Source: Deltaproteobacteria bacterium (lineage in GTDB: Bacteria; UBA10199; JACPAL01; JAHFST01). From it: a stretch of 64,000 nt of DNA. Within the stretch, counting starts at the first letter, position 1. Every line of letters starts with the position of its first letter. Positions 1 through 7,187 of the stretch are shown piece by piece. The stretch lies in contig JAHFST010000013.1 of assembly GCA_023265625.1 (NCBI GenBank), positions 1 through 64,000 on the forward strand, in the 5' to 3' direction. The position numbers were made by a program, and so were the translations under genes. A model generated the notes under the pieces. That model saw only the letters and a program-made list of their open reading frames with translations. It searched no databases and was not told where the DNA came from.

Positions 1-196
1 GTGGTTCAGACCCGGTTTAAGAGTTCCTGCCCCTTCTTTATCAAATCTTCCGAATTTCTTCCCTCAACAACTTACTGAAATTACTCGGTTATTTTTCACC
101 CCCAGAAAATGAACGCACATCTCAGAGATTTTGTCGGAACCGGAAATCGAAGGGGTGGTTTTTCGTCGTGAGATCCTACTGGCCCACGCGGTGAAG

Positions 197-844
197 TTAA
201 GCAGGAAGTCTTAAAAGTTTATCCCGCTCCGCGCACTTGTTACACCGGCCGCACGGGGTGTGCCCCCGCGGGGCGAGGCAGGAGAAGGCCAGGTGGAGAG
301 GGAGGTGGTGGGCGAATTGGAGTAGGTCGCGTTTGTAGTATTTGGCAAAAGGCGTCAGGATCTTGATCTTGTGGTTGAGGGCCAGTTGGGCAGTTCGTTC
401 GAAGCTACGAAAGAAGGCGGGACGCGCGTCTGGAAACGGGTTGCCTTTTAAAATTCCTGAGGCGATGAGGTGAATTTTATGTTGTGAGGCGAAAGCGGCC
501 GCCTTGGTGAGCAGGAGCAGGTTGCGTCCGGGGAGATAGACGGCTTCGTCCTTTGAGGCGTAATCGGGCACTTTTTTGCCGTTGGTACTCCAGACATTTC
601 CGTACAGATCATAAGTGGGGAGCTGGAGCGTGGTGAGGGGACGGATGAAGCGGTGGGCGATGGCCCGCAAAAATTTTTTGAGCCAGAAACGCTCCGCCTC
701 TTCCCAATAAAGTCCGCTCTGAAGATAGAGGGGATAAACCGTATATCGTTTGGCCAGATGAGCGACCAGGATCGAGCTGTCGATTCCCCCACTGGCCAAG
801 ACGCAAACCGATGGCTTGACCCGATGTTGTCTTTGACCTAGCAT
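197..844 (-). CDS. queC: 7-cyano-7-deazaguanine synthase (QueC-like)
   Basis: Predicted cytosolic ATP-dependent enzyme converting 7-carboxy-7-deazaguanine to preQ0 in queuosine and 7-deazaguanine synthesis. The PP-loop signature SGGIDSS lies at residues 18-24. The C-terminus has the family's zinc knuckle, with cysteines at about 189, 198, 201 and 204 (CGRCNKC). At 215 aa it matches the usual QueC length. It is transcribed away from the SDR gene at 887. The pathway partner queD lies 2.5 kb away on the other strand, so the two are not one operon. The family assignment is seen directly; the substrate follows from the family and from the presence of queD. Confidence 0.93.
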   Translation of the reverse strand: MLGQRQHRVKPSVCVLASGGIDSSILVAHLAKRYTVYPLYLQSGLYWEEAERFWLKKFLRAIAHRFIRPLTTLQLPTYDLYGNVWSTNGKKVPDYASKDEAVYLPGRNLLLLTKAAAFASQHKIHLIASGILKGNPFPDARPAFFRSFERTAQLALNHKIKILTPFAKYYKRDLLQFAHHLPLHLAFSCLAPRGHTPCGRCNKCAERDKLLRLPA

Positions 845-886
845 CCCCGCTTTCTAACAAAGTCAATTCCAATAGGGAAGGGTCCT

Positions 887-1627
887 ATGCATGTCCTCGT
901 GACCGGTGGGAGTGGCGATATTGGTTCGGAGATCTGTCGGCAGCTGGCGGCGGAAGGGCATCAGGTGGCCATTCATTGTCATCGGGCCAAAAAACGCGCC
1001 AACCGGCTTGCGGTGAATATCGGTGGTGTCGTGGTGCAAGCCGATATCCGGCAAAAATCACAAGCACAACGCATGGTGCAACACCTCCTGAAAAAATGGG
1101 GCCGGATCGATGCCTTGGTCAATGTGGCCGGCCTGCCCATTACGCTCAAGACGAGAAAATTATGGGAGGCGCCGTTTGAGCAGGTGACGGATGAGATGTA
1201 TGAGCAGGCCTTTGCGGTCGACACCTTAGGAACTATTCATGGCATCCAGGCCGTGTTGCCGGCCATGAGGAAGCAACGATATGGCAAGATTGTCAATTTT
1301 GCCTCGACACCGGCCATCAACGGCCACGACAAGGGTTATGCCTTCACCGCGGCCAAGGCGGCGGTGGTGGCGCTGACTCGTTCCCTAGCCCTGGAGGTTG
1401 GATCGCAGGGAATTACCGTCAATGGCATTGCCCTGGGGACCGTGGCGACGCACTGGATGGATCTCTACCCGCGTTCCCTCCATGAACGGCGCGCCCGCGA
1501 GATCCCGATGGGGCGCGTAGGACAACCCAAGGATGTCGCTCCGCTCGTTTCTTTTCTGCTGTCGCCCGGCAGTGATTGGATGACCGGACAGGTGATTATT
1601 CTGGATGGCGGCGAGGTTCGCGGCTGA
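887..1627 (+). CDS. SDR-family oxidoreductase with Phe at the catalytic Tyr position
   Basis: Short-chain dehydrogenase/reductase fold of 246 aa, FabG-like. The dinucleotide-binding motif TGGSGDIG is at residues 6-13, the NAG-like motif (NVAG) near 79-82, the catalytic serine at about S140 (NFAST) and the catalytic lysine at K157. The residue four before that lysine, normally the catalytic tyrosine of YxxxK, is phenylalanine (codon ttc; local sequence YAFTAAK). A tyrosine sits two residues earlier, at 151. The enzyme may therefore be altered or non-catalytic. A ribosome-binding site (gggaaggg) precedes the ATG. The 3' end overlaps the convergent gene by 32 bp. The substrate cannot be told. 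Confidence 0.85.
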   Translation: MHVLVTGGSGDIGSEICRQLAAEGHQVAIHCHRAKKRANRLAVNIGGVVVQADIRQKSQAQRMVQHLLKKWGRIDALVNVAGLPITLKTRKLWEAPFEQVTDEMYEQAFAVDTLGTIHGIQAVLPAMRKQRYGKIVNFASTPAINGHDKGYAFTAAKAAVVALTRSLALEVGSQGITVNGIALGTVATHWMDLYPRSLHERRAREIPMGRVGQPKDVAPLVSFLLSPGSDWMTGQVIILDGGEVRG

Positions 1628-3212
1628 TTAAATCTCGAAAACTGATTATTGAAAATCCAAGTTTTACCAACAGTTGTCGCCATTCCTCACTTTGCAAAAA
1701 AGCCAATTCTTCGCGCCGATCGCCGGGAAAGTCATCACCGTGCAGATCTTCATAGGGTTCGGGCAGACCGGGATGGAGCATCAGCTCGGTGACCGGCGCT
1801 TGGATGCGATTGAGTAACTGATGCCAGGCACCCAAGCGATCCCCATCGGGGGCGACACTCAGGCCAAAGAAGGGCAGGGTCTTGGCCCCGCTGGATTCCC
1901 AGAAGGAGGCCTCCGACCCGCGCAACGAGCGGAGAAAAAACCGGGCCAGAAATCGCGGGAGTGTCATGCCCCCTGGCTCTGCCGGCAGGCGCACGTAGGG
2001 GATTTGTTCCTGGGTGACCAAGTTTCGCAGCTGATCTCGGATGATGGGTAAGACATGGACATGTTGATGCCCGTCGACATGACTGGGGTTCAATCCGGCG
2101 CGTTTGAATAATTCCCATTGGGCGTTGAGTTCCCAGGCCACTTCTTGGGCTTTAATTTGTCCCGTGAAGACCCGGAGCAGGAAGTTTTGCAACGAATGAA
2201 ATTGGCCTTGCTCGTTAATCAAAGAAGGAACTTGCTCAGGCAGGCTCACCGGTGAGCCCAGGGTGAGATTGAGGTGCCAGCCCAAATCCAAATGATGTTC
2301 TTGGGCCAGTTTGAGGGCCCGGGCGCTGGTGGGAAGATTCACCATCAGGCTGGTTGACGTGATTGCTCCTGCTTGCATTCCGGCTAAAATGCCATCGGTG
2401 ATCCCATCACTCAGTCCAAAATCATCGGCATGCAGGACTAATTGTCGGGGTTGCCCCGATTGCAGCGCATAAACCCCCTGTTCCGCCCATTGTCGGATGC
2501 GAAAAATATCCCGAACCATGCCAATCGCATCCCCCACAAAATCAACGGTCGAGGGTTCCTCTTGATAGGTGTAATGAATCGGGATCTCCGTGGAGGTGAG
2601 CCCCGCGCGATGGGCTAAGAAAAGTAGTTCCACGTCAAAACTGAAGCCGGTGAGTTGCAGTTGGGGGAAGAGGAATGTTGCGGCCTCTTGGGTAAACCCT
2701 TTGAGCCCCGCCTGGGTGTCGTTGCATTCCGGCAGGATGATGCGTTTGATAAACCGGTTGAAGAAACGGCTCGCCAGGTGGCGGGTGTAGAGGTAGCGAA
2801 AATCCCGGGGCTTGATCGTGTAACAGGAATCCCGGTGCACCCGGGACGCGACCACCACGTCACTCCCTCCCTGGAGCGTGGCCAACGCGCAGCCGACGTC
2901 CTCCATGGAGTAAGCCAGGTCGCAGTCGGTAAAGATGCGGTAGTCGCCCGTGGCGGCCAGCATCCCGCGCCGGACGTTGCCGCCCTTGCCCAGGTTGGTT
3001 TCATTCACGAGCACCTGGACGGGATACGGGTGCGACGCGGCCTTAAATTTTTGGCAGATCTCCGCGGAGGCATCCGGGCTGGCATCGACCGTGAGAATCA
3101 GCTCCCAAGAGATTCCACTCTGCAAGAGATAGCGATCAATCTCCTCCAGGCTTTTTTGGAGAAATCGTTCGGCCCGGTAGATGGGAATGATGAGAGAAAC
3201 CAATGGGGACAT
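1596..3212 (-). CDS. Fusion: family 2 glycosyltransferase plus YdjC/ChbG-HpnK-type deacetylase
   Basis: Two-domain protein of 538 aa. Residues 1 to about 240 are a GT-A fold family 2 glycosyltransferase of the dolichyl/polyprenyl-phosphate sugar transferase type: SLIIPIY start, DxD-like DCDLA at 96-100, and the [10 protein letters not shown] acceptor-loop motif near 164-173. Residues from about 257 to the end are a YdjC-like carbohydrate deacetylase, with the ADDFG metal motif at 262-266, an HVDGHQHVH motif and a MLHPG motif. No membrane segment is visible. A plausible role is glycolipid or hopanoid-like lipid glycosylation followed by N-deacetylation on the same chain. Both domains keep their catalytic motifs. 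The coupled reaction is inference. Confidence 0.88.
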   Translation of the reverse strand: MSPLVSLIIPIYRAERFLQKSLEEIDRYLLQSGISWELILTVDASPDASAEICQKFKAASHPYPVQVLVNETNLGKGGNVRRGMLAATGDYRIFTDCDLAYSMEDVGCALATLQGGSDVVVASRVHRDSCYTIKPRDFRYLYTRHLASRFFNRFIKRIILPECNDTQAGLKGFTQEAATFLFPQLQLTGFSFDVELLFLAHRAGLTSTEIPIHYTYQEEPSTVDFVGDAIGMVRDIFRIRQWAEQGVYALQSGQPRQLVLHADDFGLSDGITDGILAGMQAGAITSTSLMVNLPTSARALKLAQEHHLDLGWHLNLTLGSPVSLPEQVPSLINEQGQFHSLQNFLLRVFTGQIKAQEVAWELNAQWELFKRAGLNPSHVDGHQHVHVLPIIRDQLRNLVTQEQIPYVRLPAEPGGMTLPRFLARFFLRSLRGSEASFWESSGAKTLPFFGLSVAPDGDRLGAWHQLLNRIQAPVTELMLHPGLPEPYEDLHGDDFPGDRREELAFLQSEEWRQLLVKLGFSIISFRDLISREPRRHPE

Positions 3213-3305
3213 CCTGTTGGTTTAATTCCATGTGGGGGAAAGGTCAATGCCCTCGTGGCACAAAACATCTTGCAGAAACACGGCAATATCGACTAGAAAA
3301 GCCCC

Positions 3306-3710
3306 ATGTACCGCGTCTGCAAAGTCATCCATTTCTGCTACGGCCATCGCCTCATGAACTATGACGGTCCTTGCATGCACCCTCACGGGCACAATGGTCG
3401 CGTGGAAATTTATCTGGCGAGCAAGCAATTGGATCAGCGGCATATCTTGTTTGAATTTGGTGAATTGAAGGAAGTGTTAAAGGGATGGATTGATGAACAG
3501 CTTGACCATAAGATGTTGCTGCGCCGGGATGATCCCTTGGTCAAACCCTTGCAAGAGCTGGGAGAACCGGTTTATTTGTTTGACACCAACCCGACTGCCG
3601 AGGCGATTGCCCGTTTGATTTACGATCATGCGATCGCCAAAAAACTGCCCGTTGAAGAGATCCGTGTGTGGGAAACGGAATCCTCCTGGGCCGCTTATCG
3701 AGGAGAATAA
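3306..3710 (+). CDS. queD: 6-carboxytetrahydropterin synthase-like protein (QueD family)
   Basis: Small 134-aa pterin synthase-fold protein. Zinc-binding histidines are seen at H14, H27 and H29 (HPHGHNG). The catalytic cysteine C23 lies just before them, and a conserved glutamate in WETE is near the C-terminus. In queuosine synthesis QueD converts dihydroneopterin triphosphate to 6-carboxytetrahydropterin. A PTPS-type side reaction cannot be excluded from sequence. It is followed after 2 bp by the amidotransferase gene, whose Shine-Dalgarno sequence sits in the queD stop region, so the two are probably one transcription unit. Confidence 0.9.
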   Translation: MYRVCKVIHFCYGHRLMNYDGPCMHPHGHNGRVEIYLASKQLDQRHILFEFGELKEVLKGWIDEQLDHKMLLRRDDPLVKPLQELGEPVYLFDTNPTAEAIARLIYDHAIAKKLPVEEIRVWETESSWAAYRGE

Positions 3711-3712
3711 CC

Positions 3713-4453
3713 ATGCCAAAACTGCTCGTGATCCAGCACTCACCGATTGAAGACCTGGGCACCTTTGAGGAAGAAATCAAGGCGCAGAATTTTACGTATG
3801 ATCTGCTCAAGACCTATGAAAAGCCGAAATTTCCCGGCGGGGTGGAGTTTGACGGCTATGCGGGCTTGATCAGCCTGGGCGGTCCGATGGGGGCTAATGA
3901 TGAGGATAAATATCCCTGGATTGCCCAAGAGTTGATGACCATCAAGGAATTCCTCCGAGAAAAAAAGCCAATTTTAGGGATCTGTCTGGGGGCGCAGTTG
4001 TTGGCCCGGGCCGCCGGCGGGCGGGTGTATCGCGGGGCGGAAAAAGAGGTGGGATGGTACCCGGTGCAGTTGGATGATTGGTTCTCCCGGCGCAATCCGC
4101 TGTTCTTTCAATTTGAGCAGAAGCAGCCGTTGATGGTTTTTCAGTGGCATCAGGATACGGTGGATATCCCCAGCAGTGGGTATAATCTTTGCTACGGCGA
4201 TAACTATCGTCAGCAGGCCTTTAGTTTTCAGGGCAATGCCTTTGGGCTCCAGTTTCACCCGGAGATGACCGAGGCGATGATCCGTGCGTGGCTTACGACG
4301 GACAAGAAAGAGCTGGATTGGGAAGGGTTTGATATCCCAAAAATTCTCAAAGAAACGGCTCAGTATCTCCCCGAATTGAAAAAAATCGGGCATCGGATTT
4401 TTTACGGGTTTGGGTCGTTGATTCGAGATAATCGCAAACAGGTGGTGGCGTAG
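3713..4453 (+). CDS. Class I glutamine amidotransferase domain protein
   Basis: 246-aa protein with the triad of class I glutamine amidotransferases: nucleophile cysteine in GICLGAQ and the His-Glu pair in QFHPEM. It resembles stand-alone GMP synthase-like GATases rather than a subunit of a named synthase. The start at 3713 is chosen because aggag at 3701-3705 gives correct spacing; an upstream in-frame codon would reach back into queD. It is adjacent to and coupled with queD. The stop codon TAG (4451-4453) is supplied by the palindromic element at 4450-4477. The biological substrate is unknown. Confidence 0.85.
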   Translation: MPKLLVIQHSPIEDLGTFEEEIKAQNFTYDLLKTYEKPKFPGGVEFDGYAGLISLGGPMGANDEDKYPWIAQELMTIKEFLREKKPILGICLGAQLLARAAGGRVYRGAEKEVGWYPVQLDDWFSRRNPLFFQFEQKQPLMVFQWHQDTVDIPSSGYNLCYGDNYRQQAFSFQGNAFGLQFHPEMTEAMIRAWLTTDKKELDWEGFDIPKILKETAQYLPELKKIGHRIFYGFGSLIRDNRKQVVA

Positions 4454-4477
4454 GGGTTCAAAATTTTGAACCCCTAC
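4450..4477. repeat. Perfect 28-bp palindrome, GTAGGGG...CCCCTAC family
   Basis: Perfect inverted repeat with ends GTAGGGG and CCCCTAC and an AT-rich centre. It lies exactly between two convergent genes and contributes the TAG stop codon of both. It shares its ends with the elements inside mutY and could also act as a bidirectional transcription stop. Confidence 0.85.
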
Positions 4478-5454
4478 ACGTAATGATGCTGCCGAAACCA
4501 CCGAATGGCCCGTTCGAGGGTGGCTTCGAGCGGTGTGGTCCTAAAACCCAGTTCTGTCTTGGCCCGTGTCGTATCGTAGTGATCCCCATAGCGTAAAAAA
4601 TCAATCCCCACCAAGGGCAGCAACGGCTTCTCTTGATGAAACAGTTTTCCCAGATATTCGGACGCGTAAGCCGCGATGGCTGCGACCGGCAGGGGGATCT
4701 TGAAGAGGGGCGGGCGCACTCGTGCGAGCCTGGCGATGAGTTTGGTCAATTCGGCGACCGTGGTGTTGTCCCCTCCGAGTAAGTAGCGTCTCCCCACTTT
4801 GCCGACCTTCATGGCGGCCAGCTGTCCTTGGGCGACATCGCGCACATCCACGGTGTTCATCGGGGCGTCAATGATGAAGGGCAGTTTGCCGCGGGCCACC
4901 GCCACCACCAAGGCACCCGAGGTTGGCTTGATATCATAATCGCCAAAGACCCCCGTTGGGTTGACGATCGTGATCGGGAGTCCATCACCAGCGGCTTGGA
5001 TGGCCAATTCTTCTAAAGCGTCTTTGATCTGATAATAGAGCCCGGTGAAGTGTCTCGGGTCGTAGAGAGTCTCTTCGTTGGATGGGCCGTTGCGATTCTT
5101 CCCGATCCGACTCATCGAGCTGGTGTAGACTATTTTTTGGATGTTCGTATCCTCGGCGGCCTGGAGGACATTGCGCATCTGAGTAGTGGCGATTTTTTTC
5201 TGCTGGGCTCGATCAAACGAGTAAAGCGGGTAATAACCCGCCGAATGGAAGAGAGTCTGGCATCCCTTCATGGCCTTGCGGAGCGAGGCAAGATCATCGA
5301 GGTCGGCGGCCATCATTTCATATTTGAGCCCCTCCAGGGCGAGGGTGGGGCTCGCACTCCGGCGGGTAATCCGCACATCAATCCCCTCAGCCACCAGGGC
5401 TCGGGCAATATGGGAACCAATGAATCCTGTAGCGCCGATGACTAATGCCTTCAC
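4474..5454 (-). CDS. NAD(P)-dependent epimerase/dehydratase (dihydroflavonol reductase-like)
   Basis: Extended SDR of about 326 aa. The N-terminal glycine-rich motif GATGFIGSHIA binds NAD(P). The SSMSR segment and the YYQIKDALE segment (YxxxK) form the catalytic site. HpnA-like hopanoid-associated reductases and dihydroflavonol 4-reductase-type proteins are the closest recognisable relatives. I chose the GTG at 5454, which gives the canonical start MKALVIGATG; an in-frame TTG at 5490 would add 12 non-conserved residues. It is convergent with the amidotransferase gene and ends inside the palindrome at 4450-4477. The substrate is unknown. Confidence 0.85.
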   Translation of the reverse strand: MKALVIGATGFIGSHIARALVAEGIDVRITRRSASPTLALEGLKYEMMAADLDDLASLRKAMKGCQTLFHSAGYYPLYSFDRAQQKKIATTQMRNVLQAAEDTNIQKIVYTSSMSRIGKNRNGPSNEETLYDPRHFTGLYYQIKDALEELAIQAAGDGLPITIVNPTGVFGDYDIKPTSGALVVAVARGKLPFIIDAPMNTVDVRDVAQGQLAAMKVGKVGRRYLLGGDNTTVAELTKLIARLARVRPPLFKIPLPVAAIAAYASEYLGKLFHQEKPLLPLVGIDFLRYGDHYDTTRAKTELGFRTTPLEATLERAIRWFRQHHYV

Positions 5455-5590
5455 GGCTGAGCGCTTATATCGAATTGTGGGGAAGTGCAACTGGATGTTG
5501 TGATGATCTAGATCAGGACCAAATCTGTTCTAAATCATTTTGATCATCAAGCGTTTTGTTACCATGAAGGTGTATAACGAGGAGGTATTT

Positions 5591-5995
5591 ATGATCAAAG
5601 ACTGGATGGTACGTGACGTGATTACGGTGACTCCTAGGACCTCCGTTAAGGATGCGTTTTCCTTGATGAAGAAGCACAATATTCGCCACCTACCGGTCCT
5701 TCGGGCGGGGCAGTTGGTTGGGATAGTTTCGGATCGGAACCTGCGCCGACCCGATTGTTCGGATCAATTTCATTCCTGGGATGATTTTTACCGGATTGAT
5801 GATGTCATGGAGGTGGAGGATGTCATGACCACTAACCCGATGACCATTGCCCCGAATGCGGAAATCTTGCAGGCGGCAATAATAATGATCGAGCGTAAGT
5901 TTGGGGCCCTCCCGGTGGTTGATCAAGAGCAGCATCTGGTTGGGATTATCACCGTGCCGGATATTTTGAAGGCCTTGGTGGCATCGCAAAAATAG
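5591..5995 (+). CDS. Tandem CBS-domain protein
   Basis: Stand-alone CBS pair of about 134 aa. The first CBS domain spans residues 1-60 (VRDVITVTPRTSVKDAFSLM... HLPVL...GIVSDRNL). The second spans about 75-134 (VEDVMTTNPMTIAP...ALPVVD...LVGIITVPDIL). Such modules bind adenosyl ligands and regulate partner proteins. The start at 5591 follows a strong ribosome-binding site (gaggaggt). An upstream in-frame codon at 5540 lacks one. It is followed by mutY after 37 bp on the same strand. The partner is unknown. Confidence 0.9.
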   Translation: MIKDWMVRDVITVTPRTSVKDAFSLMKKHNIRHLPVLRAGQLVGIVSDRNLRRPDCSDQFHSWDDFYRIDDVMEVEDVMTTNPMTIAPNAEILQAAIIMIERKFGALPVVDQEQHLVGIITVPDILKALVASQK

Positions 5996-6032
5996 CTAGG
6001 CAACCCTGCAGGGGTAGGGCTAATGGGAGGGC

Positions 6033-7166
6033 ATGTCTGTCTGGCAGCCAAAACTCCTGCATTGGTATCAACAACACAAACGCGACCTCCCTTGGCGTCG
6101 GACGAGCGACCCTTATGCGATTTGGGTCTCTGAGATCATGTTGCAGCAGACCACGGTCGAAACGGTAATCCCCTATTATCATCGATTTTTGGCGCGGTTT
6201 CCAACGGTGCAAGAATTGGCCGAGGCCGAGGAGCAAGAGGTGCTGCGCCTTTGGTCGGGATTGGGATATTATTCGCGGGCGCGGAATTTGCACAAGGCGG
6301 CACGGACCATCGTGTTTGGTAGGGGCGATCCTTGTGATCGCCCTCAGGTGGATCGTTCTGGGGCGAATACAAGATTCGCCCCTACATTACCACAAACGGT
6401 CGAAGAACTGATGCAATTACCCGGCATCGGCCGCTACACCGCCGGGGCCATTGCCTCAATTGCCTTCAACCAACCGGCACCGATCTTGGATGGCAATGTG
6501 ATGCGGGTGCTGGCGCGGTTGTTTAAGATCAAGCAAGATCCGAAGTCGAGTCCGGGACAAAAATACTTTTGGAAAATTTCTGAAAATGTATTGAACGATT
6601 TGTGTAGGGGCGGGGTGCCCCCGCCCGGGCGCGGGAACCGCGCCCCTACATACGGCGATTTCAACCAAGCCTTGATGGAACTCGGTGCCACGACCTGCAC
6701 CCCCGAATCCCCCAAATGCCCCCTCTGCCCGATCCGCGAGGATTGCCAGGCCCATCAGGCAGGGCAAGCGGAGGCCTATCCCCGCATCAAGCAAAAGATA
6801 AAGTATCGCGATGTCCTGATGACGGCTGCCCTGGTGGAACGTCGTGGCAAATTTCTCTTGGTGCAACGGCCCAACCAGGGACTCATGAAGGGGTTATGGG
6901 AATTTCCGATGATGGAGGGCAATGAAGCCGAACTCGCTAAGTCCTTCTCCCTACGATTGGTAAAACCGCTGCGTTTGGTTCGACACAGTGTGTTAAATAA
7001 GCGTATCCAACTGCGCCCGTTCCTGTGCCGGTTGGCGGCTGGGACACGGCCCGCCGTGCCCCTACAAGATCGCCCCCATCGATGGATACTCCCGGAGGAG
7101 TTACGGCTGTTGCCCACTTCTTCCATGAATTACAAGATTCTTAGGTCATTAGAAGCAACAAATTAG
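6033..7166 (+). CDS. mutY: A/G-specific adenine glycosylase MutY, with in-frame repeat insertions
   Basis: Base-excision repair glycosylase removing adenine opposite 8-oxoguanine. Seen are LPWRRTSDPYAIWVSEIMLQQT near the N-terminus, the helix-hairpin-helix LPGIGRYTAGAI, the catalytic aspartate in ILDGNVMRVLARL, the 4Fe-4S ligands C-x6-C-x2-C-x5-C (CTPESPKCPLCPIREDC) and a C-terminal NUDIX-like 8-oxoG domain. Three segments have no counterpart in the family: about 20 residues before LPQTVEEL, about 17 residues before GDFNQALMEL, and a short one in the C-terminal domain. Each is encoded by a GTAGGGG-type palindromic element. The reading frame is kept throughout, so the protein may still work. 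Ribosome-binding site gggaggg. Confidence 0.9.
   Translation: MSVWQPKLLHWYQQHKRDLPWRRTSDPYAIWVSEIMLQQTTVETVIPYYHRFLARFPTVQELAEAEEQEVLRLWSGLGYYSRARNLHKAARTIVFGRGDPCDRPQVDRSGANTRFAPTLPQTVEELMQLPGIGRYTAGAIASIAFNQPAPILDGNVMRVLARLFKIKQDPKSSPGQKYFWKISENVLNDLCRGGVPPPGRGNRAPTYGDFNQALMELGATTCTPESPKCPLCPIREDCQAHQAGQAEAYPRIKQKIKYRDVLMTAALVERRGKFLLVQRPNQGLMKGLWEFPMMEGNEAELAKSFSLRLVKPLRLVRHSVLNKRIQLRPFLCRLAAGTRPAVPLQDRPHRWILPEELRLLPTSSMNYKILRSLEATN
6319..6385. repeat. Palindromic element in mutY, copy 1 (67 bp, two hairpins)
   Basis: Begins GTAGGGGCGATC and ends CGCCCCTAC. The left half folds as gggcgatc/gatcgccc and the right half as ggggcgaat/attcgcccc. It encodes an in-frame surplus peptide between two conserved MutY motifs. 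Confidence 0.85.
6603..6650. repeat. Palindromic element in mutY, copy 2 (48 bp, two hairpins)
   Basis: Begins TGTAGGGGCG and ends CGCCCCTACA. It contains two GC-rich stem-loops (gggcgggg/ccccgccc and gggcgcgg/ccgcgccc). Its 48 bp are 16 codons, so the frame is preserved. Confidence 0.87.
7041..7066. repeat. Partial palindromic element in mutY, copy 3
   Basis: One imperfect hairpin ending in CCGTGCCCCTACA, the same right end as the other copies. It lies in the 3' part of mutY encoding the C-terminal domain. It looks like a half-copy of the two-hairpin unit. Confidence 0.6.
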
Positions 7167-7187
7167 CACCCCCGCCGATAGGCGGTC

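Noticed and set aside
1-196. Plus-strand frame from the window start ending at about position 78
   Set aside because: About 25 residues without motif; it could be a gene end, but nothing supports it.
5535-5555. FNR-like site TTGATCATCAA upstream of the CBS gene
   Set aside because: FNR sites need four bases between the half-sites; only one is present.
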